This document shows positions 41,380-49,685 of a stretch of 64,000 nucleotides of DNA, piece after piece. The position numbers and the translations under genes were made by a program. The notes under the pieces were generated by a model. It saw only the letters and a program-made list of their open reading frames with translations, was not told where the DNA came from and searched no databases. This DNA is from CAZMXP01 sp964570285 (GTDB taxonomy: Bacteria > Planctomycetota > PLA2), in contig CAZMXP010000007.1 of assembly GCA_964570285.1 (NCBI GenBank), positions 39,870 through 103,869 on the forward strand, read 5' to 3'. Every line of letters begins with the position of its first letter. Within the stretch, counting starts at the first letter, position 1.

Positions 41380-43497
41380 TCATCGAGGCGTACCCGGGTC
41401 TTTCGGCAGGGTCACCCAGGTGAGCATCCGGATGTCCGAGTGCGCAAACTCGGACAGGGCGAGCGGGCGCGGTTGTTCGTCGCCGGACCAGACGGCCGTG
41501 ATCCAGCGGGCAAAGGGATGTTCCGGTGCTTTCGCAGGCGTCGCGTCGCCCGCGTTGGGCAGGGGTCCCGAGAACGGGCGTTCGACGAACCAATCGAAGG
41601 TCATCACCGTCGGCCCGGCGGCGACGGCGATCAGAAGAACCCGTTCGGGTCCGATGGTGTCCGAGATGACGCGGTAGGGTCCGTCGATGACGACCTCGCC
41701 GGGCACCAGGCGATGCGGCCTGTTTCTCACAACAGCGGGCGGCTCGGCCGGCGTGCCCGGAGCGAGATCTCCGTGCTCGACCTTCTCCTCCACTGCGCGT
41801 CGAAGCCCTCCCCCCTCGCCGACGGGCCAGATTTGCTGCACTCCGTATGCGCTGTCAATGAAGAGCAAGGCTGCATCCACAGGCCCCTCGCCGTCGTTGG
41901 AGATGCGTACGAAGACGGAGTCGCCGTCCCTCAACAGCACGAGGGTGTCCCGTGGTGCTACCGGCGAGGTCGGTCGGCCGTCGCGCTCGTGGCTTAGGTT
42001 CAGGGAAGTCTTGAGCGACCTGTCGGGACGCGTCTGCCCCTCTTGCAGCGTGCCCAGGCGGACGAGGCGCTGGGCCCGGGCCAGGCGCTCCGCGGGCACG
42101 CCCTCCCGCGCGAGATGGAGGCTACGCGCCCGCGCGGCGAGCGCGCTTCGGTGACTGTCGCCGCGCGCCACGGCGCATTGCATCCCGAACCATCGCCGGG
42201 CCGTTTCCTCGCCACTGGCCAGGCTGGGCCACCGGCTCGGCGAAGCCTCGACGAGGTCCGACGCCCGTTTCAGGTCATCAGCGGACTCCTGAAAGCGTCT
42301 GTTGGCATACGCGCACATGCCCCGTACCTGGAGGGCCATCGCTTCGGCGGGCTCGCGAGCGAGAGCGGCCTGGGCATCTTCCATGGCTTGTGTGCGATAC
42401 CCGAGCCCCTCGTAGCAGCGCGCCCTCAGCGCCAGCGCCCGCGGCTCACCCTCGAGGATGCGCAGCGCACTGGTAGCGAAGCCCACCGAGGCCACCAGGT
42501 CGCCCCCCTCCTCTGCGGCGTGCGCCCTCCGGATCACGATGTCGAAGGACTCATGATCCTGCGGCGTGTTCGGCGGCGACCGTGGCAGGTCGCGCCGGGC
42601 AAGGTCGAAGCGCACGCCGGCATCCCAACGGCCAAACATCTGCGGTCGCTGCGCGTCGAGCCACCGCCTCTTCTCGAAGGTCCCACGGATGTACTCGAAG
42701 AGTTCGCTGGCCAACAGGAACTCACGGCCCTCTCCAAAAGCCGCGCCGGCGAGACCCTCGAGCAAAACGGCGCTGAAGCGCCCGTGACCCAGGTCTCCGT
42801 CCTCGAAGCTTTGCTCGCTCGCTCCGCACGAGGTAAGAACGACCGAGGTCTCCGGTTGCGCGACCGCCTGCAGGAAGCCGTTCGCGAGACGACGCGAGGA
42901 GTCCTCGCGTGCCGAGCGGCACGCGTCGAGGACGAGCAGCTTCTTGCGTGCCCGGCAGTGGGGGCCGTTGATGTGGTCGAAGAGGTGGCTCAAGGTAAGA
43001 GGGCGGCCCGCGGTGCCGTAGTCCAACGGCAGCAGGACGGACTGCTCGCCCTGCACGTCTCCATGGCCGGCGAACGTCACCACGAGCGTGTCATCGACGG
43101 TGGCGGCGCGCCGGGCGATTTCCCAAAGTTTCCCGTCGATGTTGGCGTAGGTCGGAAGGAGCGTCTGATCCTCGGCATCGTCCACCAGAAGAAGCGTCTC
43201 GTAGCCGAGGCCCCGGAAGGCGACCGCCAGTGCCCTGGCATCGGCCACCGCATGGCGTAGCGGAGGATACCGCCCGGCACGATCGTAGCCGTCGATCCCG
43301 ATGCAGAGCGCGAGCCGCTTCCCTCCCCGCAGCGGCTCGTGCCCCTGGCGGGGCATCTCCACGCCGCGATCCTGGCCCATGGACGGGGCTGCGATGAGCG
43401 CAAGGGCGAGGATTCCCGTTCTAATAGCGTGAGACCGGGGTGAATTCACTTTCCTCAGTAATCGTACGCCGGTCGACGGGCCGATGTCCACGCGCAT
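41380..43497 (-). CDS. Secreted caspase-like (C14) protease with TPR and DUF4384-like C-terminal domain
   Basis: A 705-residue protein with a signal-like segment (TGILALALIAAPSMG, about 25-40). Caspase-fold p20: LALCIGIDGYDRAGRYPPLR, catalytic His in LVVTFAGHGDVQGEQSVLLP (about 130), catalytic Cys in KKLLVLDACRSARED (about 178), and VVLTSCGASEQSFE. TPR-type helices follow at about 340-430 (ALALRARCYEGLGYRTQAME). The C-terminal part (VLLRDGDSVFVRISNDGEG, LLFIDSAYGVQQIWP) resembles DUF4384. Both catalytic residues are present. ATG 43497 has AGGA 8 nt upstream, inside a small hairpin (43500-43516). It is the only island gene on this strand without the shared promoter motif. Confidence 0.85.
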   Translation of the reverse strand: MRVDIGPSTGVRLLRKVNSPRSHAIRTGILALALIAAPSMGQDRGVEMPRQGHEPLRGGKRLALCIGIDGYDRAGRYPPLRHAVADARALAVAFRGLGYETLLLVDDAEDQTLLPTYANIDGKLWEIARRAATVDDTLVVTFAGHGDVQGEQSVLLPLDYGTAGRPLTLSHLFDHINGPHCRARKKLLVLDACRSAREDSSRRLANGFLQAVAQPETSVVLTSCGASEQSFEDGDLGHGRFSAVLLEGLAGAAFGEGREFLLASELFEYIRGTFEKRRWLDAQRPQMFGRWDAGVRFDLARRDLPRSPPNTPQDHESFDIVIRRAHAAEEGGDLVASVGFATSALRILEGEPRALALRARCYEGLGYRTQAMEDAQAALAREPAEAMALQVRGMCAYANRRFQESADDLKRASDLVEASPSRWPSLASGEETARRWFGMQCAVARGDSHRSALAARARSLHLAREGVPAERLARAQRLVRLGTLQEGQTRPDRSLKTSLNLSHERDGRPTSPVAPRDTLVLLRDGDSVFVRISNDGEGPVDAALLFIDSAYGVQQIWPVGEGGGLRRAVEEKVEHGDLAPGTPAEPPAVVRNRPHRLVPGEVVIDGPYRVISDTIGPERVLLIAVAAGPTVMTFDWFVERPFSGPLPNAGDATPAKAPEHPFARWITAVWSGDEQPRPLALSEFAHSDIRMLTWVTLPKDPGTPR

Positions 43498-43499
43498 CA

Positions 43500-43516
43500 C
43501 TCTCTTCCTAAGAGAG
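43500..43516 (-). promoter_or_regulatory. Hairpin holding the ribosome-binding site of the caspase gene
   Basis: CTCTCTT-AGG-AAGAGAG forms a perfect 7-bp stem on the minus strand, ending 2 nt before the ATG at 43497. The Shine-Dalgarno-like AGGA lies in the loop and 3' arm, so folding or a bound protein could control translation or transcription. Confidence 0.4.
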
Positions 43517-43665
43517 ATTGGCGGATGCCCCAACGGCCAGAGGGCGCTGGCACGGTGGCCTTGGGCAACGGTGGACCGGAGCCGAGGTTCGGACGCGCGC
43601 AACGCGTCTCCCGAGGGGTAGTCATGGGCGGCGTCTCGCCCCCCAGGTGCGCGGACGGACAGCAA

Positions 43666-43694
43666 GGGGACCACGCCGTTGTGGCGTGGTCCCC
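43666..43694. terminator. Terminator-like hairpin downstream of the island lipoprotein gene
   Basis: GGGGACCACGCC (43666-43677) and GGCGTGGTCCCC (43683-43694) form a 12-bp stem with a 5-nt loop. It lies 31 nt beyond the stop of the minus-strand lipoprotein gene (43725) and separates it from the caspase gene. The rest of 43517-43724 shows no gene. Confidence 0.7.
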
Positions 43695-43724
43695 GGTTGG
43701 AGTCCCGCGTCTTCGGCCGGGTGC

Positions 43725-44807
43725 CTAGCGGCGCGGATGGGGTGTCGAGACGAGGATCAGGCTGTTGAACAGGTCGATGGCCGCCTGCCGGTTCGCGTCG
43801 ACATCGTCGCTCAACCACGCCGACGCATCGACCGCCTCCCCGTCGAATCGAGGCTGTTCGCCAGCCGCCGGAAGGCGCAGGATGGCGAGCGCGTTGATGG
43901 GATGGCCGGCATCGAGCACGATCGCCCCGCTGCTAGCGAGGTCGAGGACGATGATCTGGTCGCCGGACGTGGAGATCGCGGCCTTGTCGCGATGGACCTT
44001 GAGGCCGGTGGCCGTGGAATCCAGGGAAGAGAGGTCCAGTTGCTGAAGCAGCAACGGCTTGGGGTCCGCCGAGCCGACATCGACCATGAAGACGGACACC
44101 TCCGCCGAGCCGAGGCCGCGGGTCAGGAAGACGCGCTCGCCGTCCACGACCAGTTCGGCATCGACCTGCGGCAGCATGGCGATCTGGCGCAGCGTCGCCT
44201 TCGACACCGGGTCGATCTCCTCGAGCACGGCACGATACTTCGTGCCGAGAAGCCAGTCGGATCCGAACATGCGCTCGTAGTAGGGCTCCTCGACGATGCG
44301 GACCGCGTAACGCTCCTCGTTCTGCGGCAGGCTGTCGCTGGTGTCTGAGAGCGTGCGGGGGTCCATGCCACGGCTGTCGATGTACAGGTCGCCGTCGATC
44401 ACCGCCGGCTTCGATCGGCTGCCTCCCGATGTCGTGCTCGTGCTGTCGAAGGGGAACCCCTGCACGATCCTCTCGCGCACCCACGACTTCGACTCGCGCA
44501 CGAGCCTGGTCTCGCCCGTCTCGACGATGTAGAGGTAGACGGCGTGCGAATAGTTGTAGAGCGTGGAGTTGCCACCGTACTGGTTGCCCTCCCACTCCTT
44601 GTCCGATGACACCTGAACGCTGACGAAGATGCCGGTCTGGCCGTCCGCCAGCCCCTGCGATGCCGTCGGCTCGTCGCTGGGGGTGGTGTCCGGATTGGTG
44701 CCCGGCTGGGAGTTCTGTCCGGGGGCCGGGCCGCCGCCGCCGGAGCCGCAACCGACGAAGCCGGTCGCGAGGAGTGCTGCAAAGAGGAGGTGCTTGATCA
44801 GGGTCAT
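43725..44807 (-). CDS. Island lipoprotein of unknown function
   Basis: A 360-residue lipoprotein: signal MTLIKHLLFAALLATGFVGC, then a Gly/Pro/Thr-rich linker (about 20-50) and a beta-rich body of short WD/propeller-like strands (SHAVYLYIVETGETRLVRES; SGDQIIVLDLASSGAIVL). I do not recognise a named family. An AGGAAA ribosome-binding site precedes the ATG. The bipartite motif at 44851-44879 lies about 43 nt upstream. It may be a surface sensor or substrate of the adjacent caspase-like protease, which is inference from linkage only. Confidence 0.7.
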   Translation of the reverse strand: MTLIKHLLFAALLATGFVGCGSGGGGPAPGQNSQPGTNPDTTPSDEPTASQGLADGQTGIFVSVQVSSDKEWEGNQYGGNSTLYNYSHAVYLYIVETGETRLVRESKSWVRERIVQGFPFDSTSTTSGGSRSKPAVIDGDLYIDSRGMDPRTLSDTSDSLPQNEERYAVRIVEEPYYERMFGSDWLLGTKYRAVLEEIDPVSKATLRQIAMLPQVDAELVVDGERVFLTRGLGSAEVSVFMVDVGSADPKPLLLQQLDLSSLDSTATGLKVHRDKAAISTSGDQIIVLDLASSGAIVLDAGHPINALAILRLPAAGEQPRFDGEAVDASAWLSDDVDANRQAAIDLFNSLILVSTPHPRR

Positions 44808-44850
44808 GGCAGTTTTCCTTTCGATGGGGGTTGGATTCAGGTCGCTAGGG

Positions 44851-44879
44851 GAAGTGCGTTCGGGCGGGCCGCGCGGAAA
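44851..44879 (-). promoter_or_regulatory. Island promoter motif, site 1
   Basis: On the minus strand the site reads TTTCCGCGC, 13 nt, GCACTTC, then CCC. It is 43 nt before the lipoprotein ATG (44807). Identical boxes and spacing recur at 45685-45713 and 48767-48795; sites 1 and 2 share a 17-bp identical block, GCTAGGGGAAGTGCGTT on the plus strand. Confidence 0.7.
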
Positions 44880-44882
44880 GAT

Positions 44883-45677
44883 TCAGCCTGCGAGGAGCAG
44901 GTCGAGGGTGCCGCCAGGCACACCCTGTCGCTCCGACAGCACTCCGCCCGCGTCGCGGAGCCGGACGCGGTAGACGGCGGGGGTGAGGCCCGGGAGCCGG
45001 AAGTGCTCCGCGCCGGTCCTGAGAATCTGCCGGAGGACGATCGTGCCGGCCGCATCGACCGCCTCGACCCAGCAGACGCCTCGGGCGGGATTTCGGAGCC
45101 GTCCGGCAATGGCAGCTACGGCATCCACCGCGAGTTCGATGTCGAAGTCCCCGGGGGCGACCTGTCGGCTGGGCGCCCGCCGGTGTCCATGGATCGAGCC
45201 GGCGACGCCGACTTCAAGAATGCCGAGGGCGATGCGAGGGAGGCGGAAGCGGCCCTCCGCGTCGGTCCTCAGTGTCTGGTACGGGTGTCCATCCCGCCAC
45301 ACTTGCACCGTGGCCTCGCGAACAGCGCTACCGGCGGAGTCTACGACCCTTCCAGCGATGCCCTGGCCGAGGTGGGGGGGCGCGGGGGGGCGAATATCTG
45401 CCGCCTGGACCACGAGGCCCTGACCCGCTGCGTCCGTTGCTCGCAGCTGCCCTGGCTGCCCCCGGGCCGGAACCTGGCCCGAGCCTCGGGGGATTTTCCC
45501 CGACGGCGGCGCGTCGAGCGGTTGACGAATCTCGGAGGCTTCCTGTGGTTCCACGACCGCCGACGGGCGTGCCCCTGCATGGACGATCCGCGGCGCGCCC
45601 TCCAGCAGCGCGAGGGCGAGCGCGACCAGCCCTGCGGCGACGACGAGCAACATGCGGGTGAGGCCATGGACTGACAT
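44883..45677 (-). CDS. Membrane-anchored protein with carboxypeptidase-regulatory-like (CarboxypepD_reg) domains
   Basis: A 264-residue protein with an N-terminal hydrophobic anchor (MLLVVAAGLVALALALLEG) and a Pro-rich linker. About 105-170 is a transthyretin-like repeat: GQGIAGRVVDSAGSAVREAT, TLRTDAEGRFRLPRIALG; a second, more diverged one follows (AIAGRLRNPARGVCWVEAVD ... FRLPGLTPAVYRVRL). Such domains bind surfaces or carbohydrate. ATG 45677 lies only 7 nt after site 2 of the island promoter motif, so its mRNA may be leaderless; ATG 45653 is the alternative. Confidence 0.72.
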   Translation of the reverse strand: MSVHGLTRMLLVVAAGLVALALALLEGAPRIVHAGARPSAVVEPQEASEIRQPLDAPPSGKIPRGSGQVPARGQPGQLRATDAAGQGLVVQAADIRPPAPPHLGQGIAGRVVDSAGSAVREATVQVWRDGHPYQTLRTDAEGRFRLPRIALGILEVGVAGSIHGHRRAPSRQVAPGDFDIELAVDAVAAIAGRLRNPARGVCWVEAVDAAGTIVLRQILRTGAEHFRLPGLTPAVYRVRLRDAGGVLSERQGVPGGTLDLLLAG

Positions 45678-45684
45678 GCTAGGG

Positions 45685-45713
45685 GAAGTGCGTTTTCCCC
45701 TCACGCGCGGAAA
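45685..45713 (-). promoter_or_regulatory. Island promoter motif, site 2
   Basis: TTTCCGCGC-N13-GCACTTC on the minus strand, ending 7 nt before ATG 45677. It also faces the divergent sigma factor gene at 45771. Confidence 0.7.
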
Positions 45714-45770
45714 CCGACCCCCGCGGGGTTTTGCTAGGCTCTCGCGCGACGCCCTGCGAGGCGGGGCGGA

Positions 45771-46364
45771 ATGTCTCTTCTGATGATGAGCCACCGCATG
45801 GGCAGTACCGAAGAGTTGGCTCTGCGGGCCAAGAGTGACCCGCTCGCCCTCCGGGAGCTGCTACGGCGGCTGCGAGGTCGTCTGAAGATGTGGATTTCCC
45901 TGCGCATGGAGCCAGCGCTCCGTTCTCGCACCCGGGAGGAGGAGGTGCTGCGGGATACCCTCCTGCATGCCTCGCGCCGCCTCGTTGAGTTTCACGACAC
46001 GGGCGAGCACTCCTTTCTGCAGTGGCTCGTGGAACTCGCCAGGGAGCGGCTGAACGATTCCGACGGCAGCGGCGAGCCGCCCGCGCCCGCATCCGACTCG
46101 GGGCGCGCGGCCGAAGAGGCGGGGCTTCTGCGCTCCCTGGCCGGCACGGAATCGCCCGATTCGCTTGCCCGCTCCTCGGAACTCCGGGAGCGTCTCGTCC
46201 CTGCCATCGGGCGGCTATCCGCGAAGCTCCGGCAGGTGCTGATCTTGCGCGCGATCGAATGCCGCAGCCACGCGGAGATCGCGTGCCTCATGGACTGCGA
46301 GCCCTCGGCGGTGCATGCCGACTACGTAGGAGCCCTTCGGAGTCTGCGGAATGAACTCTCCTGA
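45771..46364 (+). CDS. ECF-type sigma factor paired with the kinase gene
   Basis: A 197-residue sigma-70-like protein. Region 2 covers about 14-90 (ELALRAKSDPLALRELLRRL; EEVLRDTLLHASRRLVEFHD; HSFLQWLVELARERLND), weaker than average in the -10-binding part; region 4 covers about 140-195 (LVPAIGRLSAKLRQVLILRA, HAEIACLMDCEPSAVHADYV). Its last 14 bp overlap the kinase gene. Sigma factor genes joined to Ser/Thr kinase genes are a known Planctomycete arrangement, in which the kinase is thought to control the sigma factor. TAGGCT at 45735-45740 is a possible -10; GGGGCGGA precedes the ATG. Confidence 0.8.
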   Translation: MSLLMMSHRMGSTEELALRAKSDPLALRELLRRLRGRLKMWISLRMEPALRSRTREEEVLRDTLLHASRRLVEFHDTGEHSFLQWLVELARERLNDSDGSGEPPAPASDSGRAAEEAGLLRSLAGTESPDSLARSSELRERLVPAIGRLSAKLRQVLILRAIECRSHAEIACLMDCEPSAVHADYVGALRSLRNELS

Positions 46365-48390
46365 CGCAGACGACGCTCGGCTCGCAGAGCTCCTCGCGAC
46401 ATTCGAGGCGCGGCGCCACATGGATCCGGCAGCGGACCTCGCCGTGATGCGCGAGGAGGCGGGTGCGCTGTTCGAGACCCTTGTGGACCTCGCGGCTCCG
46501 CTGGAGCTGCTGCACGAGAGCTTCGACGAGGGGGGTGCGCCGATCCCGACCGCCTTCGGGCCCTACGAGATCGACGCGCTGCTCGGCCAGGGAGCGACGG
46601 CACACGTCTACCGCGCCCGGCGGCGGGGCCAGGATCGGGAGGTCGCCCTGAAGGTGATGCGCGAGACCACCGGCGAGGCGGGAGCCAAGTTGGAGCGCTT
46701 CAGGCGGGAGGCTGCTGTCGCCCGGCGGTTGGGCAGCCCCAACATCGTCCCGGTGGTGGACCACGGGGAGCACGCGGGCCGCCTCTTCATCGCCATGGAG
46801 TTCGTGGACGGTGTGCCCCTCTCGACGCTGCTCGACGAGATCGCCGACACCTGCGGCCTTCAACCCGGCAAGGACTGGTCCCTCGTCCTCGCGCGTCATG
46901 GCGTCGCACCCGTTCGTGGCGCAGGTGCCGCCGATGGGTATGCCCGCCAGATTGCCGCGCTCTTCGCGCCCGTCGCGCGGGCGCTCTCCGCAGCGGCCGC
47001 CGCCGGCCTCGTGCACCGCGACCTGAAGCCGTCCAACCTGATGCTGCGCAGCGACGGCGCGCTGCTGATTACGGACTTCGGCGTCGCCCGCGTCGCCGAC
47101 GAGACCATGACCGCGACAGGTGCGGTCCTCGGCACACCCGCGTACATGAGCCCGGAGCAGGCGGTCGGCGAGAGCAGGCGGACCGACGCGCGCACCGACA
47201 TCTACGGACTCGGCGCCACGCTCTACAGCGCGCTGACACTGATGCTCCCGGTGTCGGGGGAGAGCGTGGCCGAGATCCTCACCGCGGTCGTTCTCCAAAG
47301 GCCTGAGCCCATCATCGAGCTCTGTCCGGAGCATCCCGTCGGGCTCTCCCAGATCGTGGAGCGCTGTCTGGAGAAGGATCCGCAGGACCGCTACCCGGAC
47401 GGCGAGACGCTCGCACGTGATCTGGAGCGGGTGGCGGCCGGGCGGGCGCCCTTGCTGTCGCGGATCCCGCTCCGCCGTAGGTTGAGCCGCCTCGTCGCGC
47501 GCCACCGCCGTGCGTTCGGCGTGGCGGGCGTCGCCGTCGTCATCGCTGGGGTCGCTCTCGCCCTCTGGATGACGCGAGCCGCCGAGCTCGCGGTCGTTTC
47601 GTTCCCGCGGGCGACGGTTGAGCTCAACGGAGAAGCCAGAGGCACGACGCGCTGGGTGGGGGAACTGGCCCGCGGCGAGCACCGCGTGCAGCTCTCGAAG
47701 GAGCGCTTCCTTCCCGCGAGCGAAACCTTCTCGCTCGGAGCGGGGGAACGGCAGACATGGACGGTCTACCTGCGGCCCACAGACCCGTTCGACGTGCAGG
47801 CTCTCGAGACGCTCTCCGAGTCGTTGACCCTCGGCGCGTCGCTTCCGGTAGGGGAGCCTGCACGACCGCGCGGCTCCACCGCAGTCAGGCCCGATGCGCC
47901 GTGGAACGAGCGCGTCTTTCTGCCGACCCGCCTCGTGAGAGCGCGCCGCGGCGCGCCGGGGATCGTGGTCTACGCGGCCTCGGCGTGCGACGGCCTCACA
48001 CTCACCGTGGGAAACTCGGCTCCGGCTCCGTTCGACCTGGCCGAGGGGCCCACTGTGATCGAGTGCCCGGAGACCGCCCTCGGCTCCGTCGCCGTGCGCC
48101 TGGAGCGCGGCGGCGTCGTCCTGGAGGCGCGCATGGAGATCGTCGCTCACGCGGCGACGCGGATCCCTGCCGACGTGCGGGGCACCGTCCATGGCACCGT
48201 CCTCGAGGCGGTCGAGCTCGCGACGGACGGTCTAAATGCCGAGGCCTTCGATCTCGCATGGACGCTCACGCGGATGCACGGGGACCGTGCGCTGCTGCTG
48301 CATGTGGCGCTGGACGCGCTCGCGGGACTCGGTATGGAGCTGTCACCGCTCTATGCGACCCTGCTGCAAAGACACCGGGGCGCCCGATAG
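46351..48390 (+). CDS. Transmembrane Ser/Thr protein kinase with PEGA domain
   Basis: A 679-residue kinase. The kinase domain spans about 70-370: glycine loop LLGQGATAHVYRA, VALKVM lysine, HRDLKPSN catalytic loop (about 227), DFGVA, and the GTPAYMSPEQ activation segment. A Planctomycete-style insert lies between the lobes (about 165-205). A membrane span at about 390-410 (AFGVAGVAVVIAGVALALWM) is followed by a PEGA-type domain (ATVELNGEARGTTRWVGELA) and a further beta-rich extracytoplasmic part to the end. All catalytic residues are present. It overlaps the sigma factor gene by 14 bp and probably senses an envelope signal to act on it. Confidence 0.9.
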   Translation: MNSPDADDARLAELLATFEARRHMDPAADLAVMREEAGALFETLVDLAAPLELLHESFDEGGAPIPTAFGPYEIDALLGQGATAHVYRARRRGQDREVALKVMRETTGEAGAKLERFRREAAVARRLGSPNIVPVVDHGEHAGRLFIAMEFVDGVPLSTLLDEIADTCGLQPGKDWSLVLARHGVAPVRGAGAADGYARQIAALFAPVARALSAAAAAGLVHRDLKPSNLMLRSDGALLITDFGVARVADETMTATGAVLGTPAYMSPEQAVGESRRTDARTDIYGLGATLYSALTLMLPVSGESVAEILTAVVLQRPEPIIELCPEHPVGLSQIVERCLEKDPQDRYPDGETLARDLERVAAGRAPLLSRIPLRRRLSRLVARHRRAFGVAGVAVVIAGVALALWMTRAAELAVVSFPRATVELNGEARGTTRWVGELARGEHRVQLSKERFLPASETFSLGAGERQTWTVYLRPTDPFDVQALETLSESLTLGASLPVGEPARPRGSTAVRPDAPWNERVFLPTRLVRARRGAPGIVVYAASACDGLTLTVGNSAPAPFDLAEGPTVIECPETALGSVAVRLERGGVVLEARMEIVAHAATRIPADVRGTVHGTVLEAVELATDGLNAEAFDLAWTLTRMHGDRALLLHVALDALAGLGMELSPLYATLLQRHRGAR

Positions 48391-48406
48391 TCCGGATCGG
48401 GCGCCC
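48378..48406. terminator. Terminator-like hairpin at the end of the kinase gene
   Basis: GGGCGCCCGAT (48378-48388) and ATCGGGCGCCC (48396-48406) pair over 11 bp with a 7-nt loop; the kinase stop codon is in the 5' arm. It also lies 14 nt beyond the stop of the convergent minus-strand gene and can serve both. Confidence 0.7.
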
Positions 48407-48419
48407 GGTTGCGCGGCGG

Positions 48420-48743
48420 CTAGCCACGGGCGAGGGTACGGAGGGTTTCGGCGTCGAGTCGAAGGGCGCCGCCGGCACGAAGCTCGGCGAGATTGCCGAC
48501 GTGCAGCACGATGACCTTGACCGGCGCGCCTTCGCGAGGGTCGCCCTTCGGCCGCGAGAGGCTCCGCAAGCCGCGGCCGACGAGAGTGAGCCCGACAAAC
48601 GCGAGGATCATGCCCGCACGTTCGGCGTTGAACCACTCCACGAGGCCCAGGAGGTCCGGCAGGATGCCGGGACCGTTCGTGTCGGCCAGGGCCGGGGTGG
48701 CCAAGAGTCCGCATCCGAAGAGGGAGAAGACTGTTTTCCGCAT
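48420..48743 (-). CDS. Small exported/membrane protein of the island
   Basis: A 107-residue protein with a signal peptide (MRKTVFSLFGCGLLATPALA), one further hydrophobic segment (AGMILAFVGLTLVGRGL, about 43-60) and a C-terminal cytoplasmic-looking part (VKVIVLHVGNLAELRAGGAL). No family recognised. GGAAGGA sits 9-10 nt before the ATG. Island promoter site 3 is about 23 nt upstream. Its dependence on the same motif as the two other secreted proteins suggests co-expression. Confidence 0.65.
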   Translation of the reverse strand: MRKTVFSLFGCGLLATPALADTNGPGILPDLLGLVEWFNAERAGMILAFVGLTLVGRGLRSLSRPKGDPREGAPVKVIVLHVGNLAELRAGGALRLDAETLRTLARG

Positions 48744-48766
48744 GTTTGTTGTCCTTCCGCACGGGT

Positions 48767-48795
48767 GAAGTGCCTTCCCGGCGGGGGCGCGGAAA
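48767..48795 (-). promoter_or_regulatory. Island promoter motif, site 3
   Basis: TTTCCGCGC-N13-GCACTTC on the minus strand, ending about 23 nt before ATG 48743. It lies immediately downstream of the second sigma factor gene's stop (48798), so that gene and the small-protein gene are transcribed separately. Confidence 0.7.
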
Positions 48796-48797
48796 CA

Positions 48798-49367
48798 TCA
48801 GGGGTTTCCCAGGCCGGCGCTCAGCTTCTTGAGGGCGCACTGGAAGAGGTAGCGCGCCGCGCTCTTGTCCTTGAGACCACACTCCACGGCGATCTCGCCG
48901 AAGTTCTTGCCCTTCAGGTGGAGCTGCACGACGCTCCGCTCCCGCTCTGGCAACCTCCCGACCGCCTCCTCGAGCCTGCCGCGGACGTCGCTTGCGTGAG
49001 CGCGATCCGGTGGGGCGGTGAGCTGGTTCGCAAAGTCATCTCGGGTCTGCAGCCGGTGCTCTCTGCGCGGATCGCGCCGTCCTGCACCGTGGCGGCGCGC
49101 CTGCATCTGGATGCGTCGCTCAGCGACCTGTGCCAGCCAGCCGAGGAACTCCCCCTCGCTGCGGTACTCGAAGCCGGGCAGGCGACCGAGTGCCTCGGTC
49201 AACGCGGACTGGAGAATGTCATCCGTGTCGAGCCGGAGGCGGAGCTTGGCGCCCAGCCTGTGCCGGATCGCCGCGCGCAGCGGGAGGTCGAATCGCTGCA
49301 CGAGGGCAGCCACGGCGTCGTTGTCCCCGCCGACCGCACGCTCAAGCAGCTCCTTGAGATCGGTCAT
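48798..49367 (-). CDS. ECF-type sigma factor (second of the island)
   Basis: A 189-residue sigma factor with clear region 2 (RLDTDDILQSALTEALGRLP, EGEFLGWLAQVAERRIQ) at about 45-90 and region 4 (RLEEAVGRLPERERSVVQLH, GKNFGEIAVECGLKDKSAAR) at about 130-185. It resembles Planctomycete kinase-linked sigma factors but has no adjacent kinase on its strand. ATG 49367 is preceded at 8 nt by TACACT (49376-49381). A degenerate relative of the island motif lies further upstream at about 49500-49529. Confidence 0.85.
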   Translation of the reverse strand: MTDLKELLERAVGGDNDAVAALVQRFDLPLRAAIRHRLGAKLRLRLDTDDILQSALTEALGRLPGFEYRSEGEFLGWLAQVAERRIQMQARRHGAGRRDPRREHRLQTRDDFANQLTAPPDRAHASDVRGRLEEAVGRLPERERSVVQLHLKGKNFGEIAVECGLKDKSAARYLFQCALKKLSAGLGNP

Positions 49368-49375
49368 GCGGCTCC

Positions 49376-49381
49376 AGTGTA
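49376..49381 (-). promoter_or_regulatory. TACACT -10-like box, 8 nt before the second sigma factor
   Basis: On the minus strand TACACT is followed by GGAGCCGC and ATG. The GGAG could act as a ribosome-binding site only if transcription began within the box region, so a leaderless or very short leader is likely. The rest of 49382-49685 shows no gene. Confidence 0.4.
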
Positions 49382-49685
49382 GCGCCGCGACGGAAGGCGG
49401 ACGAGTGACACCCCAGATCCCGAGCGCCTTCCGGAAGTCCGGCACGCTCCCAATCCTGACCTGACACTCACGCCTCGGACTCGCACAACTCTGCTAGCCG
49501 AAGGCACTTGGGGAGGTCCATCGCGGAAACCGATCCGCACCTGCGCATGTGATTTGCCGCGCGGCAGCGATCTTCGGCTCCGTCAAGGCAATTCTCACTC
49601 ATCAGGCTCAGAAGGTGCGGATTCGCTTTCCGCGATAGTCAATCACAACCCGTTGTGTGACAGAAGTTTGTGATGGACCGGTGGC

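Noticed and set aside
45717..45732. CCCCCGCGGGG followed by TTTT as an intrinsic terminator
   Set aside because: The stem is short and no transcript on the plus strand would enter from upstream; it lies in a divergent promoter region and may be chance.
49500..49529. Fourth copy of the island promoter motif upstream of the second sigma factor
   Set aside because: CGCGGAAA is present, but the other box is degenerate (GAAGGC) and the spacing differs by 2 nt, so I did not annotate it as a site.
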